This document shows, one piece after another, positions 17,198 to 24,200 of a DNA stretch of 64,000 nucleotides (positions are counted from its first letter, which is position 1; each line of letters begins with the position of its first letter). The stretch is from Nocardiopsis sinuspersici (GTDB lineage Bacteria; Actinomycetota; Actinomycetes; Streptosporangiales; Streptosporangiaceae), in contig VWVT01000017.1 of NCBI GenBank assembly GCA_008638415.1, positions 83,894-147,893 on the forward strand. Reading direction: 5' to 3'. The position numbers and the translations under genes are program-made. Under the pieces are notes generated by a model that saw only the letters and a program-made list of their open reading frames with translations, did not search any database and was not told the origin of the DNA.

Positions 17198-18361
17198 ATG
17201 ACCCACTTCGCCCAGTACCAGGACGGCGTCTACGCCGACGCGACCAACGGCAGGCTGCCCCATCTGCCCTACCACCACGACGACCTGCGCGGCCTGGCCG
17301 AGAAGGCCATGGAGCCGGGGCCGTTCGGCTACGTGGACGGCGGCGCCGGTCGGGAGCGCACCGCCCGGGCCAACGTGGACGCGTTCGACCGCTACGCCCT
17401 GCGCCCGCGCACCCTGCGGCCGGGCGCCGAGGAGTCCGGCGGCCTGGGGGTCACCCTGTTCGGGGAGCACTACCCCACCCCGCTGCTGACCGCGCCGATC
17501 GGGGTGCTGGAGCAGGTGCACGAGGAGGCGGAGCTGGCCGTGGCCGGGGGCGCCAACGCGCTGGGGGTGCCGATGGTGCTGTCCACGGCCGCGTCCACGC
17601 CGATGGAGGAGGTCGCCGAGGCGGTCGACTCGTGGTGGTACCAGCTGTACTGGCCCAGCGACGACGCCCTGGCCGAGTCGTTCGTGCGGCGGGCGACGGC
17701 GGCCGGGGCCAAGGCGATCGTCGTCACCTCCGACACCAAGCGGCTGGGCTGGCGGCCGCGCGACCTGGCGCTGGGCCACCTGCCGTTCCTGCGCAGCCAG
17801 GGCACGGCGAACTACTTCAGCGACCCGGAGTTCCGGTCCCGGCTCAAGGCCGACCCGGAGCCGGGCGGGGTCTTCACCGAGGCGGTGTTCCACTTCCTGG
17901 GCGCGTTCGCCAGCAAGTCGCTGAGTACCGACAACATCTCGCGTATCCGCCGGTGGACGGACCTGCCGGTGCTGGTCAAGGGTGTCGTGCGCGGGGACGA
18001 GGCCGCCGACCTGGTGGACGCGGGCGTGGACGGGATCGTGGTCAGCAACCACGGCGGGCGGCAGGTCGACAACGCGGTGGCGGCCCTGGACGCGCTGCCC
18101 GAGGTGGTGGATGCGGTCGGCGACCGGGCCACGGTGCTGTTCGACTCGGGTGTGCGCTCGGGCGCGGACGTGGCCGTGGCGATGGCCCTGGGGGCGAAGG
18201 CGGTGCTGCTGGGCCGGCCGTGGGTGTACGGGCTGGCCGTGGACGGCGCCGCGGGCGTGGAGCACGTGCTGCGTGCGACGCTGGCGGAGTTGCAGATCAC
18301 CGCCGAGCTGATGGGCAAGGACGTGGCCGACCTGGACGGGAGCGACGTCACGCGCCGCTGA
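17198..18361 (+). CDS. FMN-dependent alpha-hydroxy-acid oxidising protein (lactate 2-monooxygenase-like)
   Basis: 387 residues, a TIM-barrel flavoprotein. Visible motifs: FGYVDGGAG at the N-terminus, TAPIG for FMN binding, the YQLYW strand, VTSDTKRLGWRPRDL, LPVLVKGV with the FMN-contacting lysine, and the catalytic SNHGGRQVD histidine-arginine pair, then the phosphate-binding FDSGVRSGAD and LLGRPWVYGL. The GWRPRDL insert and length resemble lactate 2-monooxygenases, which convert lactate to acetate and CO2, but relatives use other 2-hydroxy acids. It stands alone; GC-rich inverted sequences around 17078-17125 separate it from the exporter gene. Confidence 0.88.
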   Translation: MTHFAQYQDGVYADATNGRLPHLPYHHDDLRGLAEKAMEPGPFGYVDGGAGRERTARANVDAFDRYALRPRTLRPGAEESGGLGVTLFGEHYPTPLLTAPIGVLEQVHEEAELAVAGGANALGVPMVLSTAASTPMEEVAEAVDSWWYQLYWPSDDALAESFVRRATAAGAKAIVVTSDTKRLGWRPRDLALGHLPFLRSQGTANYFSDPEFRSRLKADPEPGGVFTEAVFHFLGAFASKSLSTDNISRIRRWTDLPVLVKGVVRGDEAADLVDAGVDGIVVSNHGGRQVDNAVAALDALPEVVDAVGDRATVLFDSGVRSGADVAVAMALGAKAVLLGRPWVYGLAVDGAAGVEHVLRATLAELQITAELMGKDVADLDGSDVTRR

Positions 18362-18446
18362 GGCCGGCCCCGGCCACGCTTCCCTCGTCGTGGCCGCCCT
18401 CCCGTGGAAGGAAGACACCAAGACCGCACCGCTGCTGCCGCCCGGG

Positions 18447-18584
18447 GGATCGCGCGAGGCCGTGCGCCGGATGCCGGACGCCCGGCTCGCGCTGGTTCCC
18501 GACTGCGGTCACTGGGCCCGACTGGAGGCACACGACCGGTTCCTGGAGGAGTTGACGGACTTCCTGTCCGGCCTGGAGGCGTGA
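18447..18584 (+). pseudogene. Alpha/beta-hydrolase C-terminal stub
   Basis: The in-frame segment RRMPDARLALVPDCGHWARLEAHDRFLEELTDFL is the standard end of an alpha/beta hydrolase: the P-D-A-R-x-x-x-V-P-x-C-G-H motif with the catalytic histidine, then E-x(4)-F-x(3)-L-x-x-F-L (written here in parts of at most 20: PDARLALVPDCGH and FLEELTDFL). The nucleophile elbow, the oxyanion segment and the acid are absent; the short upstream part (from ATG 18390) is unrelated low-complexity sequence. A remnant after loss of about 85 percent of the gene. Confidence 0.6.
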
Positions 18585-18588
18585 GCCG

Positions 18589-19014
18589 CTACACGGGGGC
18601 CGGGGGCTCGGCGGTGCCGAACGGGTTGTCGACGACGTAGCGCCACAACCCGTCCGCGCCCCGCCGGGCCACGTCGGTCGCGGTTCCCCGGATGTCGACC
18701 TCCCGGCCGTCGTCTCCGGCGCCCCGGACGGCCCGGTCCACGATGAGGAGGGCGATGTCGTCCGCCACGTGGACGTGCCGGGGGGTGACGCGGACGGGCA
18801 CGCCCAGGCCCATGAGGCCGGCGTTGGCCTCCCGCCGGGCCGCCCCGGTCAGCGGGTTTCCGGGTTCCAGGACGAGGACGCCGTCCTCCTCGTAGACCCT
18901 CTCGACCTGGTCGGGGTCGCCGGAGTCGAAGGCGCTGGCGAACACGTGCGGATGCTGCGCGGCCTCGGTGGTGAGGGGCGGAATGTCGCCATGCCCCGTG
19001 CTTCGATCGTCCAT
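18589..19014 (-). CDS. NTF2-like (DUF4440/SnoaL type) protein
   Basis: Start at ATG 19014; upstream in-frame sequence belongs to the opposing regulator. 141 residues with the NTF2 pattern: FASAFDSGDPDQVERVYEEDGVLVLEPGNPLTGAARRE split as a helix and strand pair, then repeated strands ending in TATDVARRGADGLWRYVVDN. It is divergent from an HxlR-type regulator whose coding region begins essentially on top of this start, a common regulator/target arrangement. A decayed relative of this C-terminus lies at 3650-3826. The ligand or reaction is unknown. Confidence 0.85.
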   Translation of the reverse strand: MDDRSTGHGDIPPLTTEAAQHPHVFASAFDSGDPDQVERVYEEDGVLVLEPGNPLTGAARREANAGLMGLGVPVRVTPRHVHVADDIALLIVDRAVRGAGDDGREVDIRGTATDVARRGADGLWRYVVDNPFGTAEPPAPV

Positions 19015-19425
19015 GACCGCAGCCAAGCAGACGCCAGCGCGGCTCACCAAGCGGTAAGTGGCGGATGGGATCGCGAGCTGGTCCCGGACGAGTCGGGAGA
19101 GACGTGTGAGCCCACGGAGACCTGTCCGGTGGAGGCCGCCCTGGCGGTGCTCTCGGGCCGGTGGACCACGCTGGTGCTGCGCGAGCTGATACACGGCCCG
19201 CGCTCCTACGGAGACCTGAGCGGGGCGCTGCCCCGGCTGAGCGACAAGGTGCTGTCCGACCGGCTGCGCACGATGGTGGAACAGGGCCGGGCGGAGCGCG
19301 GGGAGACCACCGGTTTCCCGACGCGCACCACGTACTCGCTGACCGACCGGGGACTGCTGCTACGTCCACTGCTGGTGGAGTTGTACCGGACGGGACAAGG
19401 ACTGCTGGACACGCGCGGGCCCTGA
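18991..19425 (+). CDS. HxlR-family winged-helix regulator
   Basis: The core is canonical: CPVEAALAVLSGRWTTLVLREL, then GPRSYGDLSGALPRLSDKVLSDRLRTM as recognition region and the wing TGFPTRTTYSLTDRG. The CETC-type pair (C-E-P-T-E-T-C) ahead of the domain includes the position where redox- or aldehyde-sensing HxlR proteins have their reactive cysteine. The start is uncertain: ATG 18991 gives 144 residues but overlaps the opposing NTF2-like gene by 24 bases; no better in-frame start codon with a ribosome site is apparent. It probably controls the divergent NTF2-like gene. Confidence 0.8.
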   Translation: MPRASIVHDRSQADASAAHQAVSGGWDRELVPDESGETCEPTETCPVEAALAVLSGRWTTLVLRELIHGPRSYGDLSGALPRLSDKVLSDRLRTMVEQGRAERGETTGFPTRTTYSLTDRGLLLRPLLVELYRTGQGLLDTRGP

Positions 19426-19471
19426 GACGGTGCCGAGCCCGTCCGCGCACGGGCCGGAGCCGCCGGAGGGC

Positions 19472-20512
19472 TCAGACGAGGTGGCCGAGTGCGCGCGCCA
19501 GGAGGTTCCTCGGCCCGTCGAGGCGGACGGCGGTGCTCACCCGGTTGACCGCGCGGGAGGCGCGGACGACGCGTCGGGTGGGCCCGCGCCGCCGGCGGTC
19601 GTAGCGGGCCAGCGCGCCTTCGACGGTGGACTCGGCGCCGAGGGCGTCGGCGAGGGCGGCCGCGTCGATGATCGACTCGCAGGCGCCCCTGCCCAGGTTG
19701 GGGGCCATGGCGTGGGCGGCGTCGCCGATGAGGACGTGGCGGTCGTGGACGTAGCTCGCCAGGGCGGGAAGGTCGTACAGCTCGCGCCGGTCCACCCCGG
19801 TTCCCGGCAAGGCGTCCAGGACGCAGGTGACCGGGGTGTGCCAGCCGCCGTACAGCTCGCGCAGCAGGTCCACGCGGTCCCGGTCCTCCCGGCCGCGGAG
19901 GAGTTCCGTACGCAGGGAGGCGAACCAGTTGGTGGTGCGGTCGTCCATCGGGGTCACCCCGAAGAGCATCCCCCTCCCCCACGTCTCGGTGGCCGTCCCC
20001 ACCCGCCCGGGGACCGTGCCCCGGTAGGCGACCGTGCCGAGCGGTCGGGGAGCGACCGCCCCGGGCAGCGCGGTGCTTCGGACGAGGCTGTGGATGCCGT
20101 CGGCGCCCACCACCACGTCGAAGGCCCCGGGGTCGCGGACGTCGGCGTCGGTGACGGGCGTGTCCCAGCGGACGAGGCCCTCGGGAAGCCCTTCGACGAG
20201 CACGGCCAGCAGGGACGAGCGGGGAACGAGGTGGACGTCCGCCCGCTGGGATCCGGCCGAGACGAGGGTGCGTCCGGAGGGAGTGGCGATCACGCCCCGG
20301 TCGGGGCGCTCGGCGCGTTCGCGGACGCGTTCCCCGAGGCCGAGCCGGTCGAGCGCGGCCATGCTCCCGCGCCACAGGCCCAGAGCACCGCCGATGTCGG
20401 GCGGCGAGCTCCGACGTTCGCGGACCTCCACCTCCCAGCCCGCGCGCAGCAGTCCGCGGGCCGCCACGAGTCCGGCGATGCCCCCTCCGACGACCAGTGC
20501 TCTTCCGTGCAT
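19472..20512 (-). CDS. FAD-dependent aromatic-type monooxygenase
   Basis: Start at ATG 20512 (MHGRALVVGGG), which places the dinucleotide-binding GGGIAG motif at residues 9-14 as usual. Further flavoprotein-hydroxylase motifs are VVGADGIHS (the DG motif) and GDAAHAMAPNLGRGA (the GD motif). 346 residues, typical for single-component class A monooxygenases that hydroxylate aromatic or polyketide-like substrates with NAD(P)H and O2. It is divergent from the TetR gene at 20567, with two palindromes in the 54-base gap, which strongly suggests TetR control of this enzyme. Confidence 0.9.
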   Translation of the reverse strand: MHGRALVVGGGIAGLVAARGLLRAGWEVEVRERRSSPPDIGGALGLWRGSMAALDRLGLGERVRERAERPDRGVIATPSGRTLVSAGSQRADVHLVPRSSLLAVLVEGLPEGLVRWDTPVTDADVRDPGAFDVVVGADGIHSLVRSTALPGAVAPRPLGTVAYRGTVPGRVGTATETWGRGMLFGVTPMDDRTTNWFASLRTELLRGREDRDRVDLLRELYGGWHTPVTCVLDALPGTGVDRRELYDLPALASYVHDRHVLIGDAAHAMAPNLGRGACESIIDAAALADALGAESTVEGALARYDRRRRGPTRRVVRASRAVNRVSTAVRLDGPRNLLARALGHLV

Positions 20513-20522
20513 ACCCGACACG

Positions 20523-20562
20523 GTACTACGATCGTAGTTACATGTCACTACGAATATAGTGA
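20523..20562. promoter_or_regulatory. Two TetR-type operators between the monooxygenase and its regulator
   Basis: ACTACGATCGTAGT at 20525-20538 is a perfect 14-base palindrome. TCACTA-N6-TAGTGA at 20545-20562 is a second inverted repeat sharing the CACTA/CTACG core. Both fit between the divergent starts, so binding would block both promoters. Confidence 0.65.
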
Positions 20563-20566
20563 TCCG

Positions 20567-21115
20567 ATGTCACAGAACAGGACCCGCGCCCTCGACGCCG
20601 CGCTCCGACTCCTGGGCACCCAGGGGCTGCACGCCCTCACACACGGGAAGGTGGACGCCGCCGCGGGGCTGCCACGGGGGTCGGCCTCCAACCACTTCCG
20701 CACCCGCGCGGCGCTGGTGCGCGGGGTGGTCGAGCGACTGGAGGAGAGGGACAGGGAGATCTGGGCGGCCCTCTACGACTCCTCCCTGGGAGACGTCGAG
20801 CACCTGGTCGACGCCGCGCTCGGCTTCGTGACCGCGGCGACCACGACCGACCGCGCCCTGACCGTCGCCCGCTACACCCTGGCCATGGAGGGGGCCCACA
20901 ACCCCGAGGTACGCGCCTCGCTGGCCCGGGGCTCCGAACTCGTCCACGGCTGGACCTCGCGGATACTCGCCGACCTGGGATCGCCCGATCCGGACACGGC
21001 CGCGCGCACCCTGACGGCCTACGCCGACGGGCTCATCATGCGCGGCATCACCCGGCCGGAGATCGTCGAGCCGCGTGAGCAGGCGCTCCGGGTGGTCCGG
21101 TCCTGCCTGGGCTGA
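20567..21115 (+). CDS. TetR-family transcriptional regulator
   Basis: 182 residues. The HTH is LHALTHGKVDAAAGLPRGSASNHF, split here as GKVDAAAGLPRGSASNHF, with the rest helical. The group I recognise (TetR with G-S-x-S-N-H-F recognition helix) is common next to FAD monooxygenases. The ATG follows the second palindrome by four bases, so this transcript is probably very short-leadered or leaderless. A 12-bp-stem hairpin at 21334-21363 downstream may end transcription. Confidence 0.88.
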   Translation: MSQNRTRALDAALRLLGTQGLHALTHGKVDAAAGLPRGSASNHFRTRAALVRGVVERLEERDREIWAALYDSSLGDVEHLVDAALGFVTAATTTDRALTVARYTLAMEGAHNPEVRASLARGSELVHGWTSRILADLGSPDPDTAARTLTAYADGLIMRGITRPEIVEPREQALRVVRSCLG

Positions 21116-21333
21116 GGCGACCCCGCGCGTGGACCGCCCCCGGAGGCGCACTCCCCGGCCGGAACGAACGCCGCGCCCATCCTGCGCGCCCACTCGCGTT
21201 CCGGCGGGATGCGGACGTGCTGGCGCCGGCGAGGAGGCCGTGGCTCCGCCCTCGGAAGAGGTGCCGGCGGCCGGCGCGGGAACCGGACGGCGGGCTACCG
21301 GGGAACGCGGCGGTGCGGCCGCTCCGGGGACGA

Positions 21334-21363
21334 CCGGCCGGTGGACGGTCCTCCACCGGCCGG
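21334..21363 (+). terminator. Hairpin, probable terminator of the TetR gene
   Basis: Perfect 12-bp stem CCGGCCGGTGGA/TCCACCGGCCGG with a six-base loop and no U-tract, typical of actinobacterial terminators. Confidence 0.5.
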
Positions 21364-21396
21364 GGGCCAGGGTTGCGCGGACCCTGCCCCATCCTT

Positions 21397-21416
21397 ATTC
21401 TAATAATCGCTAGAAT
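21397..21416 (+). promoter_or_regulatory. Operator of the MBL/ArsR-rhodanese operon
   Basis: Inverted repeat ATTCTA-N8-TAGAAT in a markedly AT-rich stretch of an otherwise GC-rich region, 36 bases upstream of the MBL gene. Position, length and AT content are as expected for an ArsR-type operator and suggest autoregulation by the downstream ArsR-rhodanese protein. Confidence 0.55.
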
Positions 21417-21451
21417 ATTGGATAAGCAGGCACCGAAGAGGCGAGGACCCC

Positions 21452-22300
21452 ATGGCCACCCCATCCCCCGCGTCCGGCGAGATCGGCGACTACTGGATCT
21501 GCCGCACCTGCGGCGCCAACCGGGCGCCCTCCGACACCGCTCCCGCCGACTGCCCGATCTGCGAGGACGACCGCCAGTGGGTGCCGCGGGACGGGCACCA
21601 CTGGGCCACACGCGGGGAACTGGCCGCGGAGGGCTACCGGACCGTGTTCCGGCCGGTGGAGGAGTCCGTCGTGGGCATCGGCGTCGAACCCGGTCTCGGC
21701 GTGGGCCACCGGGGCGTCCTCGTACGGACCGGCGGCGGCAACCTGCTGTGGGACCCGCCCGGCTTCCTCGACCAGGACGCCGTGGCCGAGGTCGAGCGGC
21801 TCGGCGGCGTCGCCGTCGTCGCGTCGAGCCATCCGCACATGTACGGCTCCGCCGTGGAGTGGGCCGACCTGTTCGAGGCCGAGATCGCCCTGCCCGAGGC
21901 GGACGCGCACTGGCTCCAGCGGCCGAGCGACCGTGTGCGCACCTGGAGCGGGGAGTACCGGCCCCTGCCGGGACTGGCGGTCGTCCAGACCGGCGGCCAC
22001 TTCCCCGGCAGCGCGGTCCTCCACGTGGACGAGGGGCCGGGTGCGCTGTTCGTCGGCGACACGGTCATGGTCACGCCGGGCGGGCACCACGTCACCTTCC
22101 TCTACAGCGCGCCCAACCGCCTCCCGCTGCCCGAGCGCCTGGTGCGCCGTGTGGTCTCCGCCGTGGAGCCCCTGGAGTTCGACCGGATCCACGGTGGATG
22201 GTGGGAGCCCCGTATCGAGGCCGGGGCCAAGGAACTCCTCGTGCGCGACGCCGAACGCTACATCCGCTTCCTCAACGGAGACCTGCCCGACTATGACTGA
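21452..22300 (+). CDS. MBL-fold metallo-hydrolase with N-terminal rubredoxin-like zinc/iron site
   Basis: 282 residues. Residues 17-37 hold CxxC...CxxC (Cys17, Cys20, Cys34, Cys37), a rubredoxin- or zinc-ribbon-like knuckle. The MBL part follows: SHPHMYGS with His127 and His129, GGHFPGS with His183, and a FVGDTV aspartate near 204. The canonical HxHxDH is reduced to HxH without the following D-H, so at most one metal site is complete. The gene overlaps the ArsR-rhodanese gene by 8 bases. Together with a rhodanese this suggests sulfur or persulfide chemistry, but the reaction is unknown. AT-rich operator upstream. Confidence 0.8.
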   Translation: MATPSPASGEIGDYWICRTCGANRAPSDTAPADCPICEDDRQWVPRDGHHWATRGELAAEGYRTVFRPVEESVVGIGVEPGLGVGHRGVLVRTGGGNLLWDPPGFLDQDAVAEVERLGGVAVVASSHPHMYGSAVEWADLFEAEIALPEADAHWLQRPSDRVRTWSGEYRPLPGLAVVQTGGHFPGSAVLHVDEGPGALFVGDTVMVTPGGHHVTFLYSAPNRLPLPERLVRRVVSAVEPLEFDRIHGGWWEPRIEAGAKELLVRDAERYIRFLNGDLPDYD

Positions 22301-22943
22301 CTTTCCCGAGGCCCCGATCTACGAGCACCTGGCCCGCCTGGGCAAGGTGCTGTCCGCCCCGGTGCGGCTCCGGCTGCTCGACCTGCTCGACCAGGGCGAG
22401 TGCACCGTCGAGGAGCTGGCCCAGCGGGGCGGGCTGCCGCTGAAGAACACCTCCGCGCACCTACAGCAGTTGCGCGCGGCGGGCCTGGTGGCCACCCGGA
22501 GGGAGGGCACCCGGATCCACTACTCCCTGCGCGACCGGGAGGTCTCCGGGTTCCTGGGAAGGTTCCAGGAGTTCGCCGAGGAGCGCATGAGCGACCTGCG
22601 CGCGGAGATCGAGGAGCACCTGGGCAGGGACGAGACGGTCGGCGCGGTCACCGGTCCCGAGCTGGAAGAGCTGCTCCGAGGCGGGGAGGTCGTGCTGGTG
22701 GACCTGCGCTCACCGGAGGAGTACGAGGAGGACCACGTGCCCGGCGCGGTGTCGATCCCCTCGCGCCAGTTGGAGGAGCGCCTGGACGAGCTGCCGTGGG
22801 ACATGACGATCGTGGCCTACTGCCAGGGGCCGTACTGCGTGGTGTCGCCCCGCGCCGTCCGCGTGCTCAACGGCACGGGCCGCCAGGCGCGCAGCCTCAG
22901 GGGCGGCTACGTCCACTGGAAGCGCCGGCGGGACACCGGCTGA
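22293..22943 (+). CDS. ArsR-family regulator fused to a rhodanese domain
   Basis: 216 residues. Residues about 10-85 are an ArsR winged helix (LSAPVRLRLLDLLDQGECTV, then NTSAHLQQLRAAGLV and wing TRIHYSL). Residues about 115-210 are a rhodanese domain: VDLRSPEEYEEDHVPGAVSIP and the active-site loop YCQGPYCV with Cys177; a second cysteine, Cys182, follows. Such fusions act as sulfane-sulfur-responsive or thiol-responsive regulators in other bacteria; that sensing role is inferred here. It starts 8 bases before the MBL stop and is translationally coupled to it. The palindrome at 21397 is its likely target. Confidence 0.88.
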   Translation: MTDFPEAPIYEHLARLGKVLSAPVRLRLLDLLDQGECTVEELAQRGGLPLKNTSAHLQQLRAAGLVATRREGTRIHYSLRDREVSGFLGRFQEFAEERMSDLRAEIEEHLGRDETVGAVTGPELEELLRGGEVVLVDLRSPEEYEEDHVPGAVSIPSRQLEERLDELPWDMTIVAYCQGPYCVVSPRAVRVLNGTGRQARSLRGGYVHWKRRRDTG

Positions 22944-22984
22944 CCCCAGTTCCGGCCACGACCGCGCCCATGGGGTGAACACCG

Positions 22985-23379
22985 GGAGTGCGCCGCGAGG
23001 CGAGGCGGCCGAAGGCCCCCGGAAGCCGAGCGGCACACCGGGGAGTCTGGGGGTCGCCCCCCAGAGAAACGACGAGACGACCCGGCGAGACGGACGAAGA
23101 CCGTGCAGCAGACCACGACCACGGTCGTGCCGCGAAGCACGACGGCCGAAGGCCGAGCGGCACACCGGGGAGTCTGGGGGTCGCCCCCCAGAGAAACGAC
23201 GAGACGACCCGGCGAGACGGACGAAGACCGTGCAGCAGGCCTCAACCACGGTCGTGCCGCGAAGCACGACGGCCGAAGGCCGAGCGGCACACCGGGGGGT
23301 CTGGGGGGTCGTCCCCCCAAAAAGAATCGCGGGCTGCGGCGAGCCGGTCGAAGACCGGCGAGCAGCAGCCCGCGTCACG
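22985..23379 (-). repeat. tRNA-Ala-linked repeat array C (three modules)
   Basis: Three modules, with the GGCCGAAGGC landmark at about 23007, 23144 and 23271; spacing 137 then 127 bases, the first copy carrying a 10-base insertion CCCCGGAAGC-like. The two internal modules are almost identical over their whole length. On the plus strand the order is AAGCACGAC, GGCCGAAGGCCGAGCGGCAC, ACCGGGGAGTCTGGGGGTCG, CCCCCCAGAGAAACGACGAG, ACGACCCGGCGAGACGGACG. The array fills the whole gap between the ArsR-rhodanese gene and tRNA-Ala 3. Confidence 0.88.
23319..23374 (-). terminator. Nested-hairpin terminator of tRNA-Ala 3
   Basis: Outer 9-bp stem CGCGGGCTG/CAGCCCGCG (23328-23336 with 23366-23374) encloses GCCGGTC/GACCGGC with a three-base loop (23343-23359). 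In the tRNA direction a GATTCTTTTT tract follows. Confidence 0.78.
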
Positions 23380-23452
23380 TGGAGCTATGGGGATTCGAAC
23401 CCCAGACCTCCTCCATGCCATGGAGGCGCGCTACCAGCTGCGCCATAGCCCC
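23380..23452 (-). tRNA. tRNA-Ala (anticodon GGC), copy 3
   Basis: Same cloverleaf as copies 1 and 2, with one difference in the D arm (CAGCTGG instead of CAGTTGG). G3:U70, GGC anticodon and A discriminator are kept; CCA is not encoded. It is 9.55 kb from copy 2, same orientation. Confidence 0.97.
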
Positions 23453-23530
23453 GTGAGGGAGTCGATCGGACCTGTGCGGCCCTGCCGACTCCCTGCACCC
23501 TAGCGGAATCCGGCGCGAACGTCGAAACGG

Positions 23531-24154
23531 TTACGCGTCGTCGCTGAGCACCACCGGCTCGGGCAGGCTGGCCGCGTTGTGCTCCATCAGCCGCCAGTGG
23601 TCCCGGCGCCGCTGGATCACCGACCAGCAGCAGTTGCTGATCGGCCCCAGGACCTCGCGCTGCTCGTCGGAGATCCCGAGCATCCGGGCGATCCCCACCC
23701 GCAGGGCGGCGCCGTGGCTGACCACCACGAGCAGTCCCCCGGGCGGTGTCTTGCCCAGTCCGCGCTCGACGGCTGCGTGCATCCGGTCGCCGACCTCGGC
23801 GATGTCCTCCCCGTCGGGGATGTCCATCCTGGCGTGCTCGGCCGGCCAGCGCTCGGACAGCTCCACCCCGGTCAGCCCCTGCCAGGACCCGCCGAAGCGC
23901 TCGCGCAGCCCCTTGTCGTACTCCACCCGCACGCCCAAGGCACGGGACAGGTACCCGGCCGTGTCGGCGGCCCTCCTCAGGTCGGAGGCGACGATGACGT
24001 CCGGGTTCATGGAGGCGAGCAGTTCCCCCGCCCGCCTGGCCTGGGCGTGGCCGATCGGATCGAGATCGATGTCGGTCTGCCCCTGGAAGCGGTTCTCCAC
24101 GTTCCAGGCCGTACGTCCGTGCCGCCAGAACAGCACACGAGGCGTATCACTCAC
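23531..24154 (-). CDS. Histidine phosphatase (phosphoglycerate mutase-like) family protein
   Basis: GTG at 24154 is the chosen start, giving 207 residues that open with VLFWRHGRTAWN, the RHG catalytic motif. The second-half motif VVSHGAALR carries the partner histidine, and E-R-F-G-G-S-W-Q-G the usual acid. The frame continues open upstream into rsfS territory but that part is not homologous. In actinomycetes this gene regularly follows rsfS, and the 46-base gap supports one transcript nadD-rsfS-phosphatase. Substrate unknown: members range from phosphosugar phosphatases to glucosyl-3-phosphoglycerate phosphatase. Confidence 0.88.
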   Translation of the reverse strand: MSDTPRVLFWRHGRTAWNVENRFQGQTDIDLDPIGHAQARRAGELLASMNPDVIVASDLRRAADTAGYLSRALGVRVEYDKGLRERFGGSWQGLTGVELSERWPAEHARMDIPDGEDIAEVGDRMHAAVERGLGKTPPGGLLVVVSHGAALRVGIARMLGISDEQREVLGPISNCCWSVIQRRRDHWRLMEHNAASLPEPVVLSDDA

Positions 24155-24200
24155 GTGGTGTGTCTCTCCCGATCGGAGTGTCGTCGAAGTGGTGCCGGTG

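Larger units (their letters stand above)
21116..21451. other. Intergenic region with terminator and MBL operon promoter
   Basis: No coding sequence is supported in these 336 bases. It contains the hairpin at 21334-21363 and the AT-rich operator at 21397-21416. Bases 21116-21333 show nothing recognisable. Confidence 0.5.

Noticed and set aside
22985-23379. Repeat array considered as a CRISPR
   Set aside because: Units of about 127 bases repeat completely with no unique spacers, and no cas genes are present.
10141-23452. tRNA-Ala copies considered as attachment sites of a prophage or integrative element
   Set aside because: No integrase, transposase, phage structural or conjugation gene is present between them; direct repeats of tRNA ends were not found outside the tRNA genes themselves.
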